Part shown: one piece after another, positions 21,424-33,481 of the stretch
Layout of the letters: each line of letters begins with the position of its first letter
Position numbering within the stretch: the stretch's first letter is position 1
NCBI GenBank assembly: GCA_035610365.1
Contig: CM069439.1
Location: 19,729,533-19,793,532 of the forward strand
DNA: 64,000 bases
Direction: 5' to 3'
Source of the DNA: Aquatica leii
Lineage: Eukaryota; Arthropoda; Insecta; Coleoptera; Lampyridae
Position numbers and translations under genes: made by a program
Notes under the pieces: model-generated
The model's input: only the letters and a program-made list of their open reading frames with translations
What the model was told of the DNA's origin: nothing
Database searches by the model: none

Positions 21424-22650
21424 ATGGCACGAAGTGGACAAAAACGTAGTGTCAGATTTGGTGATAATTTCAAAGAAACTGTGTTAGCATGAGCTAGTGA
21501 AGCAAACAAGGAGCCATTTGGTGAAAGCAAAAAAGCAAATGTTGACAAAAAAAGAGAGAAAGAAGTGATAATAATTATTTCGAGATTTGTTCAAGTGCTA
21601 GTGATGATTCTGATGATGGATTAAACGTTCTTCTGAGCACATCCGCAGCTGATAATTCGGCAGTTTCTCGGCCATGTTATATTGCTCTGAGTAGTTTAGA
21701 CTGGAATACAGTCAGCAGCAAACAAAATACGGAAACACACTATTATTCGTCGCTCTCCTGGTTTGATAAAAAAAACACACGAGTTCTACACCTAGAAACC
21801 CTTTGCAGTTGTTGATGACTAATGCAATTCTACAAGAAATCGTAAACTACGAATTTACAAGGTAAACAACTGTATCGTGACAAATCAAAAGAAAACTGCG
21901 ATGTTAATTCTTGCTTTCTTTGGTTTACTTATTCAAGCAGGAATAGAACGAAGCTGGGACGTTGGTGTGCACAAACTATTTTTTTTTAAATTTGGCAATT
22001 TCATATAACGAGCAACTATGCCAGTTTCCCGATACGAAAAAATAAGAATGTATATAAGATTAGATGATAAGAAAACTCACAGAAACTGTCAGATTAAGGA
22101 TGATACTTTATATCTGAAGTCTTTTCATTGAACAGTATAAGACAGTATATGCCTTGAAAATCTGCAAAATATGGCTTTCAGATATTTTGGATGTGTGAAT
22201 CTAGCCTCGGATACGTTATCGATGGTATTAGTCCGTAGTGTTCATAATTCTGGGCTGACCTTACAATAGATAATTTCTTCACAAGTGTTTCATTGCTTAT
22301 CTATTTGTTAGAAAAAGACAGGACATTTGTCGGCACAATAAAGCAAAACGAACCAGACATTCCAAGAGAACTAAAACCATTTAGAGATTGCCTAGTTTGT
22401 TCTTTGATGTTTTGTTTTAGAAACAATGTTACTATGGTGAGCTACGCGCCTAAGAAAAATTAATGTGTATTTCTGCTGAGTAACATGCATTACGACACCT
22501 CTATCAGCGATAGTGCCAAGAAGAAGCCAGATATAATTTTATATTATAATAAACAAAAGGTAGAGTCTATGTATCAGCTCTGAACGCTTTTATAGTTTTT
22601 GTTAAGGAACATGCAAATTATAATCAATCAATCATCTTAAACGTAGATTA
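21424..22650 (+). pseudogene. piggyBac-like transposase remnant
   Basis: Plus strand from an ATG at 21424 (MARSGQKRSVRFGDNFKETV), with many stops and shifts. Matches to the piggyBac (DDE_Tnp_1_7) family: MLILAFFGLLIQAGIERSWD near 21901-21960, RATMPVSRYEKIRMYIRLDD near 22010-22065, then TFVGTIKQNEPDIPRELKPF and VTMVSYAPKKN near 22320-22460, and LLSNMHYDTSISDSAKKKPD followed by IILYYNKQKV near 22470-22560. These correspond to the family blocks FxGLLxxAG, FxxIxRxLRFDD, GTxRxNRxxxP and LSTMHxD...KPxxIxxYN. TTAA-flanked ends were not identified. Confidence 0.85.
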
Positions 22651-24641
22651 TTCCTGAATTTGGTGAAGGACTTGGTGTTATCGCGTATCCAGTAGAGGTA
22701 GACAAACCCAAACTACGAAAAAGTGCAATAAAACTCGTCGTATATCAAACATATTCTGCATTCTAAAGTTCATAAAGTTAAAATCGATGAAAGATCTTTT
22801 TTTGAATCAATGTCTTTTTTAATATAAAACCAAAAAAAATAAGTGTTAAATTGATTTTTGAGAAATTGATCTTCTAAAGTATGATTTTTTCTGAATCGAT
22901 TGTTTAGACATACAAAAAACTATGTCTATTGAATTTTTAAACTGTTATATTGGTATTTTGATTGTTTCTTCTATTTATGTAATTAAGTTTTTTACTCGTG
23001 AGCGACACCTTGTCTGACTTAACACATTTTTAGTTTTTGCAAATCTACAAACAAACGTGACTGTTTTTTTTATATTTTGCATTTATTTAGCCTTGTTTCT
23101 TCTTTTACAATTTCTGATCAATGTTTGATGTTTTCTTCTTCAAAATCTTGCATTAGTCTACTTTTTGGGTATTTCTAAATATGTGTCACGGTGTTCAGAA
23201 ACATTTTTTTGTAAACTCAGATTTTGTCGTATCTATTTGCTTAGTTTTTAACTGACCGGTTTCTGTTTTTTGGTTTTGCTCATTTTAACTAACAAATTAA
23301 AAAAATCGATTTTTCAACCTAATTAATGTCTTTCTAACATTTGTGGATTAAATTTGTTGCTATACCCTTTATTAGATTTATAATGCTAGTGCATTATTAA
23401 AATAAAACTTTAGGATCTATAAAACACTTTGTGATAATAGCTTTTACTATATGTACATTTTAGTATTGCACCATAAATGTTTTTTCTAATGGAAACACAT
23501 ATTTGTGTTACTAATTGTATCAGTCATACGTTTTCCTTAATTGTAATGGTGCGTAAAACCTAATCGTCAATATAAAATTAATATAAAAATCGTTGATCCG
23601 TTAAAAACGTAACAGGTAGTAGGTAATATTTTATGTTACGTTTAATCGACTAACTTTACCAAGACAAATTAGCAAAGCTCTGGAAAATCGAAGTCTTATA
23701 ACATAATAGCGTTCGCGTGACTACTCTAAAAGTAATGTCGCTTTAAAATGTAATTTTATTCACATTTACAGGTGTATATCGTTGTATTTTTAATGAAATA
23801 ATTGATTTCGTATTTTATGAACTCTTTGTATGCTTAACTGCTCAACATGTTAAATGATACATTAAATTTATGAGAAACTTATCACCAAGATAAAGTAATG
23901 TAAGACTTTCTCAGTCCGTAATATTTTATTAACGCAACTTAACTTTAGTATGTTACGTACACGTTTGTTACTGTTCTGTTCTAATTGTTCTTATCTTTAA
24001 TTAATTTATTGTTAATGATAATTTATTGTTATGGTTGTCTTCAAAGTACAGTCTTAGACATACCACTTTTCTAGGTCGATAGTTGTAAGTGGAAATTCAT
24101 TGTAGTATTAATTAACTTTAACAATTTTTTATCTTTTTACCTGCCATGTAATAATTACAATTTTCAATAAAAGGGAGAGCTGAAGAACTGCGCATTCAGC
24201 CGCACGAATCGTCGCTTTCTATAGATAAGATAAGTGTTTTGATGCCTCTCCTCATCGAAGAGTTCTAAAGAAATTGTGTTAAATAATTTCGTTTACGTTT
24301 GTATGTGTTTTTTTTTAAATATTCTTGTAATTTATCATATTATGAATTATTAAAGTAGAGTGCTGCAATTTAGTTTTATGTTTTTTCTTTTAATCTTATT
24401 ATTGGAGTGATTTAGTTTAGAATAGACTATGACAACGTTTATCTCGGGGGCTTCCATCCGATCGAAACTTCATCCGCTTGAGTCAAATCAATCCTCATTT
24501 CAAACTAAAGTGTTGTTGTCGACAAGCGCTTGTTCCGATTGGATAATCTTTGTTTCAGGCCATTTCAATTGAAAACAGATAGAAGTAACATAAAAAGGAG
24601 ATAGCTATAATTTTTTATAACTAACTTCACTTGGGCGCGAA
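22651..24641. other. AT-rich interval, no gene recognised
   Basis: Very AT-rich and stop-dense on both strands. The first few hundred bases may be piggyBac 3' sequence. A patch at 24177-24260 is less AT-rich, without a recognisable product. Confidence 0.4.
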
Positions 24642-24689
24642 GTGAATGAAACACGTTTTTTCGTAGATCTCTGTGTTGTTTGGTTAAAT

Positions 24690-25549
24690 ATGGACGTAAA
24701 GAAGAGATATTGTAATAACAAAAAGAGGAACGTGTGGGAAAGTGAAGAAGTCCGTTATTTTATTAACTTAATTAAAGAGAGACATATAGTCGGACTTATG
24801 GATGGCAAACGTTTAAGAGTAAGCGACATCTTTAAGACCCTGGTGGCCCCCCCATGGAGCAGGCAGTATTTCATCGGGACATCGCCCAACTAACCGTAAA
24901 ATGGAAGAATTTGAAGGGTAAGCACCTTTAGCTTTTTAAATAAAACCTTGTGTAATTTTACTTTACAGCCGAATACCACAAATGTAAACGCCATAATGGG
25001 GTAAGCGGTAATGATCTAGGGGATTACGAATTTTATACTCCCTTGGACGAAATCTTTGGACACCGTCCATCTGTTCAAAGCGTGGGTTTTGATTGTAATG
25101 AAACCCCCGAGGTAACACTTGATGAATTACAATGTAAGTGAATCTGTTAACATTTCATTTATTAGTACAAATTACTTTCACTTTTAGTAATCCAAAACGA
25201 AGACCCACGCATCTCTATAGAAATGTTCGAGGATGCTCCAGATGTTGACGGAGCAATTCCGGGTTGTTCAAAGACTCCAGAAATTGAAATGGTGGTATCT
25301 CGGAAAAGCAGACCTTCTATTTCACAGAGCAGTATAAAATCACATACAAAAAAGTTAAAATCAAGCGAAACTTTGTTGAAGATTCACGAAGACATAAAGT
25401 CTACATTGAACGATCCAAAGAAACAGGAGTCAGAGGCAGACCAACAGTTTTTGGAAACCCTAATCAAGCAACAAGAGCAGATAATGGTTGCATGCACCAG
25501 CATGCTGCTAAAGGGTTTCCAAGACATTTTCGGCAGATCTGATGATTAA
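24690..25549 (+). CDS. Harbinger accessory Myb/SANT-like protein gene, three exons, one frameshift
   Basis: Second gene of a PIF/Harbinger transposon, whose product typically binds DNA and helps import the transposase. Exon 1 starts at ATG 24690 (an upstream in-frame ATG lies at 24642) and carries the Myb/SANT-like region RNVWESEEVRYFINLIKERH. A run of seven C at 24847-24853 shifts the frame; past it MEQAVFHRDIAQLTVKWKNL follows in the frame that splices correctly. Exon 1 ends at 24917; intron 24918-24968 (GTAAGC...TTACAG). Exon 2 is 24969-25133 (EYHKCKRHNG, GDYEFYTPLDEIFG); intron 25134-25187 (GTAAGT...TTTTAG). Exon 3 is 25188-25549, acidic then coiled-coil-like at the C-terminus (LETLIKQQEQIMVACTSMLL). 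Both introns join codons in frame. Apart from the homopolymer shift it appears intact. Confidence 0.8.
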
Positions 25550-25601
25550 AATTTTTTTAATGTAAAACAATAAATAATCACATAATGTAACACAATCTTT
25601 A

Positions 25602-26407
25602 TTAATTATGTTGTGCTTGATTTATAAGATATACTTTAGATGTTCGTAAAGGATGATGACCGCTCAAATATTCGGTTAAAAAAACTCTTGTATCATAACG
25701 TTCATAGTTCACGGACTTTCTGCTTGCTACTCTCTTGGGTTGAAGAAAAATGCTGTCTGCATCTTCTACTGATTTTGACCAACTATCAACAAATCTATCA
25801 TTAAATGTTGTGGAGTGTGCAACAAGTAGCAATTGCATGTGGTACAAAGGAATGATCGATATCTAGGCGTTTTAATAGACATCTCCACCTTGCTTTTAAG
25901 CGGCCAAAAGCTATTTCAACTGTTACTCGAGCTGTATTCATATGAGCATTAAACGAATCTTCGTTTGGTGTTAATCCGGTGCCTGTGTAACCCTTCACCA
26001 ACCATGACAGCAGTGGGTATGCTGGGTCACCAATTATGATAAACCACCACTCCTTGTAATACCACTGATGGCCAACCTTTACGGTTCACATAACCTCTAT
26101 ATCCAACTGTTGGTGGAAGCATTGGAATGTGTGTGCCATCGATTGCACCTATAATGTTAGGTATATGGCTGGCATGCTCAAAGGCTCTTGCGATGTCAGT
26201 AGCTTCTGCTTCGTTTGGCATGCGTATATGCTTTGGGGTTAAAATGTTGTTGGTTGCTCTGACAAATTGATGCAGTGCTCTACATACTGTTGACTTATGC
26301 ACGCCAAATTGGTTAGCTACCACCCTATATTCACAGCAACTAGCTAAATAATAAAGTGACATTCCCACTTTTTTCTCAACAGTCACTATCATTGATTGTT
26401 GCCACAA
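25602..26407 (-). pseudogene. PIF/Harbinger DDE transposase remnant
   Basis: Converges on the accessory gene, with 52 bp between their ends. From 26407: a helix-turn-helix (VANQFGVHKSTVCRALHQFV), then NIIGAIDGTHIPMLPP with the first catalytic aspartate, and [15 protein letters not shown] deletion follows: the text jumps to [20 protein letters not shown] near 26030, losing the segment that holds the second aspartate. It then reads [20 protein letters not shown] (third acidic residue region E in VEIAFGRLK), TCCTLHNI, stop, and a C-terminal tail NDRFVDSWSKSVEDAD. The N-terminus is truncated near 26410 and no right inverted repeat was found. Confidence 0.92.
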
Positions 26408-26409
26408 TT

Positions 26410-27089
26410 TATTGTCAGTCTAGTCAGAATCAAATTCTAAGCTTATCAAGAAATTATCTAAATTCTGAAACACAGGCCCGCGCTTAGCACTTTTGGCGCC
26501 CTTGTGCAAATTTAAAATAACGCCCCAAATTTGTATTACGTTCATATGTAAGTACAGATACGGATTAAGTTGGTATTATTATCCACTACAAAAAACTAAA
26601 GTTTCAAAAGCAAATATCTTTTACCTCATGCTCCTTTCCACTTCGCTAAGTTAATTATCGATCGGGCATCAGGCAACAAATAAAATCGCGACCGATGCAG
26701 TGCTTAAGTATATAAAGTTTCGTACATTGCAAGCTCAGACAGGAAAAAAACGCTTGCTTGCTCGTTAGCTCGTTGCAAGCCAAATTTCAAGCTCAAACAT
26801 GAATAATATCAGATTTGTTTGAGTTCACACAATTCATGTTATGTTACGTATTACATATTCGATCGAATAAATGCTATTATTGCGTATCCTCATTTGGAAA
26901 ATATATTATTTTTGAGATGTAATTCGGTTCTCTCGTCTCAAAGAATAAAAATAAAAAAATAAACAAATAAAAAGCAATGTAATAGTGAGCAATTCCTTAC
27001 TGGTTTTTTTATCATTATACATTTTGTTTTGATAATGTTGTTTGTTGCTTTATCTTTTTTTTACTTTTGAGTTTTGAGGCTTTTTAGCG
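26410..27089. other. Non-coding interval, possible LTR-like segment
   Basis: At 26690-26900 a TATATAAAG box, a short GC-richer stretch and AATAAA (26865-26870) follow one another in LTR-like order, but no partner copy is in the window. No coding sequence. Confidence 0.3.
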
Positions 27090-27720
27090 CCGTCGTGCAC
27101 CACACGATTATACTTTTATGTACGGCGCGGGACTGCTGAAACAATTGTAGTAACTGAGGGCTAAGTCAGGTGAATGATAAAGAGCTATTGCCTCATTATT
27201 TCGTCTAGTTGTTGACAGTAGACATTGATCTTGATCGATTGATTGAGCTGCACCACTAAATACTTACCATACGTTTTTTTATGAAGATTTTTTTATTGCA
27301 CTTCTGGTGTTATTGTAAAAAATCCATTTCTCATCACAGGTCATAATCTGATTTAGAAATGGGTCGTTATTGTACCGACAAAACAAAGATCCTCAGACTT
27401 CGAAACGTCGTTTTTTCTGAACATCGCTGAACGCATGCGATACCCAAGTGTTCAGCTTTTGTATTGTGTGAATTTGTCATATGAGTTAATATTGTCTTTT
27501 TGGTTACACCGAACATTAACGATAAGTCAAGTGCACTTTGACTTTGAAACTGCTTTCAAGTGATCGTTATTGTTCACGTGGCTCATTGGACAGGTTGAAT
27601 TACCGGAACGGAATTGCCAACCGCATCCTTGATGTTGCAAGCGGTCTGCGTTGTGGTTTCACAGATTAGCTCATATTTTCTTAACACACTACTTTTCATC
27701 CCGGCAGAAAATATTGCATA
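27090..27720 (-). pseudogene. mariner transposase remnant
   Basis: Minus strand, stop-ridden. In order: YELICETTTQTACNIKDAVG near 27680-27620, SALDLSLMFGVTKKTILTHM with KAEHLGIA (corresponding to the mariner second helix-turn-helix and KLGVWVPHEL), DYDLxxEMDFL (corresponding to the TGDEKWIxYDN catalytic block, degraded), LNQSI-like sequence with CQQLDE, and HSPDLALSYYNCF near 27165-27125 (corresponding to YSPDLAPSDYHLF). Clearly mariner rather than Tc1, dead. Confidence 0.78.
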
Positions 27721-28449
27721 AAAAAAGTTTTTTAATTTTCTCCAAAAAGTGGCGTAAGAATGAAGTTAGTGGCAGTTAAATGTAGTCTTTTAAAAATCTA
27801 TTAATTTTATACTACACAATTCATATATAAATCATTAAACGATTTATTATTAAAAGAGAATTTAATTAATCGTTACATTTTTATATTTTTTCCTTTTCTT
27901 TATTTTTATCGAATTCATAACAAAATAATTTATTCAATCATTTACCCAAGAAATTTAATACGTTCATAAACGTCATCAAGGATAAAAAATAGTAGTTTGG
28001 GTTTTCCACTACTTTTGTTATTGTGACATTTATTGTTTGAATCAATACACTTCGTATTACTTTTTTATACAGTCGATATTTATTTCACTAACATAAATAG
28101 TTGACTACCAAAATATTTTATTAGAAATTCTGTTGTACTAAAATTTGTACTTTTGTTTCAGATTTTCCGTATGGCTGTAAAATAGGTGAGTCTTAGTGTG
28201 AGTTCTTTTACTACTTTTGCAATTATGCTATTTACGTTTTTATTACAACAAACACAAATCATTAAAAAAAAGATCAAAAGTCGTAATATTGATCGGATTG
28301 AGTTTCTTAATTTTTTTTCTGTATTAAAACTACACATTATTGTTTACAAACAAAATATAAAACATATTAATGTTTAATTAGATTGTTTTGGAAGCAATAA
28401 AATTTTAGAGCAGTGGCGGTTTCTCTATTAGGTCAAAGACCGTACAAAA
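27721..28449. other. AT-rich interval, nothing recognised
   Basis: Stop-dense, no repeat ends or motif found. Confidence 0.4.
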
Positions 28450-28499
28450 GAGTTATTATAGTAAAATTTAGGTTTTCACGGGTTGCTTTCGTATTACAA

Positions 28500-28590
28500 T
28501 ACAATTTTAATTCCCGAGTTGTTGTTATCACACAAGCTGAGCTTTCGACACACGTCCCAGTGAACATCTTCAGATCCTGGAATAAATTGA
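28500..28590. repeat. PLE C inverted end (downstream)
   Basis: Contains on the minus strand GGATCTGAAGATGTTCACTG, GTGTCGAAAGC, AGCTTGTGTGATAACAACAA. It is the reverse complement of 29975-30057. CTGAAGA followed by GTGTC-GAAAG has the order of a degenerate hammerhead, but stem II pairing is poor. Confidence 0.7.
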
Positions 28591-29974
28591 TTGATTGCGC
28601 CGTAAAGTCCCGCATTTATAGACCGGCCTCTGATCGATAAAACTGGTTTTTCAAATTTCCGGTGAAAGAAACCTGGATTAATATTAAAAGAACTTTTAAT
28701 TATTTTAATAGTTTCCCTAATTTTTTGCTGATAGTAATTAGAAACATTAACCAAAATCTTAGTGTTTTCAAAGAAAATTTCATGACTCGTTTCTATTATG
28801 TGTTTCGCCACTGCTGACTTAGAAGATTGTTTAAAACGGCTACATCTTTCTCAAGTTTCTACCTGTTTCTCCTATGTACGCATGATCACAAGAGCGAGGA
28901 ATGCTATAAACGCCGCCAGATAAAAAAGGAATAACGTCCTTCACGGAGTAAAAAATCGTGTAATAATGTTTTTTCTATACGGTTCGTGGTACTTTTTCCG
29001 CTGTTATTCTTGGTTTTGCAGGCGTAATCTTTGTAATAGATTGTTTAATACGTTTTCTTATGTAATTATTTGCGACACACTCTTTTTGAAGATTTTGGGG
29101 TTGACTTAAAGAAACAGCTTTGCACACTAAAGAATTTGCTACTGATAATTTCTGAAAAAAGGAATGGTAGAACAATCCATTTAAATATCTATCTGTATGG
29201 GTATGTTTTCGATAAACTAAATGTGGTAATAAACCGTCTTTACTTCGAGTAAGTAAAACGTCCAAAAATGGCAAAGAGGAATTTCTTTATGATTCCATAG
29301 TTAAACGAATACTTTGATGAATTAAGTTTACATGATATAGAAACTTGTTGAGCATAAAAGGACCATGTTGCCAAATGACAAATTGTCATCAACGTATCTG
29401 TACCAGAACTTGAGTTTTAGATAAAATATAGATAAAGCTTTTTTCTAAAAATCTTCCAGAATTCAGTATAAATGGCTTAGTCTTCCCTGGTAAAGGTTTT
29501 ATTAAACTTGCAAGATATTTAGAGATTTTAGATGGGGGTGAATTTATAGCGTTGACAATAGGTCGAAAAGAAATATTAGACTTTAGATAATTCGTAAAAT
29601 AGGAGAGTTTTAGAATCTAAGTTTGGATCAAGAAGACTGCAGATTTTTTTTATCATGACCTGATCGATTCATAATAACAATGGGCCTTTGTCATCTTTAA
29701 AAATGACTATAGATATATCTTGTTTAAGGGATTTATATGCAAAAAATTCCAATTTTGGAATGTTACTTTGGGTACTTCTTGACTTCAGGAGAATTTTTGT
29801 AGTTTCAAAGCGGATTTCTTCTGCAAGAAAATGAGGAACTGCTTGGATAAAAGCTTTTACAACTGATACAATTTTTTCAATAGAAAGTTGTTCTGGAACG
29901 AATACAAACTTAAAACCTTTTGGCAAAATAGCTGTTTTTGTAGTGGACAATGAGCGTGAAGCAGGCACTAATTT

Positions 29975-30057
29975 ATTTTAGGATCTGAAGATGTCCACTG
30001 CCACTGCCCACGTGTGACGAAGGCTTAGCTTGTGTGATAACGCCAACACGGGAATTA
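29975..30057. repeat. PLE C inverted end (upstream)
   Basis: Plus strand: GGATCTGAAGATGTCCACTG, ACGTGTGACGAAGGC, AGCTTGTGTGATAACGCCAA, CACGGGAATT. Mirror image of 28500-28590, with one small insertion. Confidence 0.7.
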
Positions 30058-30060
30058 TCT

Positions 30061-31822
30061 AGAATAGATAATTGTTTTATTATTAATTTACAATTGCAAA
30101 CACGTAACGTTTCATGTTGCTTATTCAAAAAATAAATTGATAATAATATTAATATTTTATTAAGTAAGAATGCGCGTTTAAAGTTTTAATATTGAAATGG
30201 TCCTTCTGCAGCATTGACCACCAGCCGCCACTGCTTTATAGTATATTTGATTTTTAAGACCGAAGGTTTGACATTATTTGTGTTTTAAATGTATACGGTA
30301 AAAATGAGTAATTGCATTAAAAACAGATTTTATTTAAGTATTAGTGTAGTGTTTGTTTGGTTTCATTTGGACGTCATAAAAAGTGATTAACACGATGGAT
30401 GAATGATAGTGTAAGCAGAAGTTTTATTTTTTCATGTTGAGTAATCAGACATCAAAATAATAAGTGTCTAAAAAGATGCAACTAAACGTACAAACTGTGA
30501 CAGAAATTTGTTTATATAAGTATACTTGACAACGACACTGGGACATTCTAAGGCTGAGCTTTAATTCCGTTGGACTTTTTGTAAACTTAAATAATACGTT
30601 CGTAAAAAGTAAAAAATGTGTTTAATACTTTTGCTATATTTAATGCAAACTCTTAAAAAAACAAAGCTTAGGTAATAATTGGAATTGAAAATTTTTGGAT
30701 TTAAGTGTTTTGCAAAGGACAACGTTTGGTAAGACTGTGAAGATGTGTTGAATCGTCTTTTAATGCATCTTCTAAGCAATTGCTAACTTTTTTTACAAAT
30801 GGTATAACTTGTTTCTTGAGATTCTGACTCTTACTTTCTAAGTTTGTGCCTCTTCCTTTAATGTTGTTAAAAACTTAGATCAGTAAACAAATAAAGGTCA
30901 TTACTCCACAAACTCTTTGTGCTACAAGAAAACTCTGAATGTAGGCTAATCTCAATTTAGAAAACGAATGACACAATAATAAACAATTCGATTTTAAGGT
31001 TATAATAGTGAAACTGGAGACTGGATAAATTTTGTCAAACCTGAATTTTCTATGCGAAAATGACACTGTTGGCAATCTTGGTGTAGCTGCCCGACAACAG
31101 AAAGATAAACGTGATGCAGTTATCATTAGATTAAAAATTCGTGAATACGTCCAATCTACGCGTTAGGCTATAGTGTTTAGCTGTCACTTTAGGTATTGCT
31201 AGCTGTGTTGTGCATTTTTGCACTGATACAAGAGCTTTGCGCAGATCCGATGTCACGCGCTCGGCACCCATAAATCCTTTCTATCTTAGCTATCCATTAT
31301 TTTTCACACGTTGATGATGTTGTCTGGAAAGTTTTGTAATTCACATTGTTTTAATTCCATAAGCATATCTTTGGGAAAATTCTCAAGTGATTTGATGGGA
31401 GCTTCTTCAAATATTTACTTGCCAAAATATTTTACAATTTTGTAAAAAAAACTGAAATATACTAAGATAAGAACACCTTCTTCTTCTAAAGAGTTAGGTA
31501 ATCAACTTCTGTACCAAGCCCGATTCTAAACTCTAAAAAAGCAAGGAAGAAAACAAGGAGCTTGAAAAAACAAACGACAATCTGACAAAGAACCACTACA
31601 AAGTAATCAACTTGTAAACCAAGTTAGATTCTAAATTTTATTAAAGTTGATTACCTAATTCTTTCGAGGTTCTTAGTTCGATTTTAGTTCAGTTTCAGTT
31701 GTTCAAGTTCTTCGGTTTCTTTTACGTCCTAATGAAACCCATTACAAAAGCAGACAAAACGTCTTGCAACTTTGATTACAGCAATAACACGGTCTAAAAC
31801 CGGAAGACCATATTATCTTAGT
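30061..31822. other. Non-coding interval with PLE-associated fragments
   Basis: 31525-31650 resembles 9950-10070 (GATTCTAAA, CTTGAAxAAxCAAACGACAA, CCACTACAAAGT in order), and 31731-31765 has the PLE-end-like AATGAAACCCATTAC, AAAAGCAGAC, AAAACGTC. Minus-strand frames at 30561-30779 and 30875-31126 carry no recognised motif. Confidence 0.45.
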
Positions 31823-32577
31823 ATACAGGGTGTATCTGAAATACGACTAATAACTCAAAGAGAAGTTTCCTTGTAGCGTTAAATGAATAATTTTCCTTTA
31901 AAGATTTAGTCTGAAGTGGCCCAGTTTTGAGATATTTGCAATTAAAGTTTTCAGGTTGATCCTGACTATCTAAACAAATGGAAATTGTTCGTTGATTGTA
32001 ACGTAACTGTGCGGTAAATAATTAGTGTAAATCATTTAAATATTGTAAGACGTATTGATGTATTGTGTTATTGTTTTCTTTAATTTTCCATCACCAGCAA
32101 AATCAATTGTTAACAAAATAATTATTGTAATGTAGTAATGTTTATTTCTTAGCATTATTACTGACCTAGTTTAACAAAATGTACTTTGTGTACACGATCA
32201 TGTTTATCTTCGGCTGTATTCAAAACAAGACTTTAGATAATTAAATGCAAAATTCAACTTTCTTAGAACTGAGTTCGACAATCTGATTTATTTCTATCTC
32301 GATTTTTTAACGGACTTTCTTAGCTGATACTAAGCGATTCGTCTAAACGTACTCGTACTTCATAATCTTTAATTTAAATTTTCTTTATTATGTACAAAAG
32401 TGATACTGTTTTAATGTACGGCGAGTGTAATTGTAACCTCCACACCACACGTAGATTGTGGGTTGAGCAATATCTTAATAGACAATTGTTTTTAATAAAA
32501 TTCATTTTGGCGTGTGTGCAAGGACTTGAAGGTGTTTCGCGAACTTAAAAAGAATGTGCAGAATAGCAACTTCATTT

Positions 32578-32739
32578 TGTTGGAGTTTCTTTAGTCTATG
32601 ATAAAGTAAGTTTTTGTGATGTGAGACAGTTTTTTAACGTTTAAGATGTTTGTGAACAGTTAGTGTTTAGAAGAATTAATTATTAAGTTTTATTATTATT
32701 ATTAAAAGTATTACACGATCACAGGCTCGATTATTAACA
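32578..32739 (+). repeat. copia 5' LTR
   Basis: 162 bp. Compared with the 195-bp 3' LTR it lacks two internal blocks: about 10 bases after GATAAAGTAA, and about 25 bases before TTTTTTAACG. Otherwise it differs at a few sites. Ends GATTATTAACA. Confidence 0.95.
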
Positions 32740-32753
32740 GGTTATGGGCCCAG
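32740..32753 (+). other. copia primer binding site
   Basis: GGTTATGGGCCCAG lies directly after the 5' LTR. This matches the Drosophila copia primer site, which pairs with an internal (anticodon-side) segment of initiator tRNA-Met rather than the tRNA 3' end. Confidence 0.85.
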
Positions 32754-32822
32754 TGAGAGCTTAAAATAAAGAAATAACTGGATAGAAAAAGTAAAAAAAA
32801 ACGTATTTACTTTTGTTTTGTA

Positions 32823-33481
32823 GAAAAAGAAATATTACCACAATTAACCGCCAATAATTTTAATAACTGGAAATTTCGAGTAAAGGCTTTGTTAGAAAAA
32901 AGACAAGTACAAGAGGTGTTACAAATGAATCCAGAAGAATTGAAAGATGAGAAATTGAAAGAATTTGAAACAAAAGATGCTAGAGCGAAATCGATAATTA
33001 TTCAGTGTATTACGAACAAGCACTTAGAACTTGTGAAGAACGCGAAAACGGCGAAGGAGATGTTGGATGCTTTAGAAGGAGTATTTGAAAGGAAGAGTGT
33101 GTGCACCAAGTTGACATTAAAAAGAAAACTTCTAACATTAAAATGTAGCAAAAATGAAAAATTAGAAAACCACTTTTTAAAATTTGACGCAGTGATAAGG
33201 GAGCTAGAGAGTGTTGGGTCGAAAGTAGATGAGACAGACAAGGTATGTTACCTACTATTATTTCTGGGGGAGGAATATGAAGCAGTTATTACGGCAATAG
33301 AAACGATTAACATAAAAGCAAAACTGTTGGACCAAGAATTGAAAATGACAAATAAAAGCGATACAAGAATCTTTAAGGAAGAAACGTCCTTTAAGGCATT
33401 ACCATTGTGCTATAATTGTGGGAAAAAGGGCCATAAGTCATTTCAGTGTCGTGGCAAACAAATGACACGAGGGCAACCCTA
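32823..33481 (+). pseudogene. copia gag
   Basis: Nucleocapsid/capsid part of the copia polyprotein. The frame opens at EKEILPQLTANNFNNWKFRV (copia-family start block ...NWKFRxxALL) without an in-frame ATG; an ATAGAAAAAG near 32782 may be a mutated start. It continues through LEGVFERKSVCTKLTLKRKL and FLKFDAVIRELESVGSKVDE to the zinc knuckle CYNCGKKGHKSFQC (33407-33448). TAA at 33479-33481 interrupts a frame that goes on with an arginine/glycine-rich tail. Confidence 0.9.

Larger units (their letters stand above)
28450..30060 (-). pseudogene. Penelope-like element C, decayed and internally deleted
   Basis: Minus strand. N-terminal part at 29968-29669: STTKTAILPKGFKFVFVPEQ and LKQDISIVIFKDDKGPLLL (corresponding to the LPADKG...VVI block). 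Then FRPIVNAINSPPSKISKYLA near 29570, a jump (RT motif A region lost) to KLKFWYRYVDD near 29425-29390, then SLPFLDVLLT-type sequence at 29280, YRKHTHTDRYLNGLF, the linker, and GVYSIPRS with AYIGETGRN near 28905-28850. The end (28811 down) has MAKHIIETSHEIFFENTKIL and PGFFHRKFEKPVLS. Ends are inverted copies of each other (28500-28590 and 29975-30057), and the same end occurs at 9786-9925. Confidence 0.87.

Noticed and set aside
32790..32822. Possible tiny intron before copia gag (GTAAAA...TTGTAG)
   Set aside because: About 33 bp is too short for splicing; a local duplication of TAGAAAAAG explains it as well.
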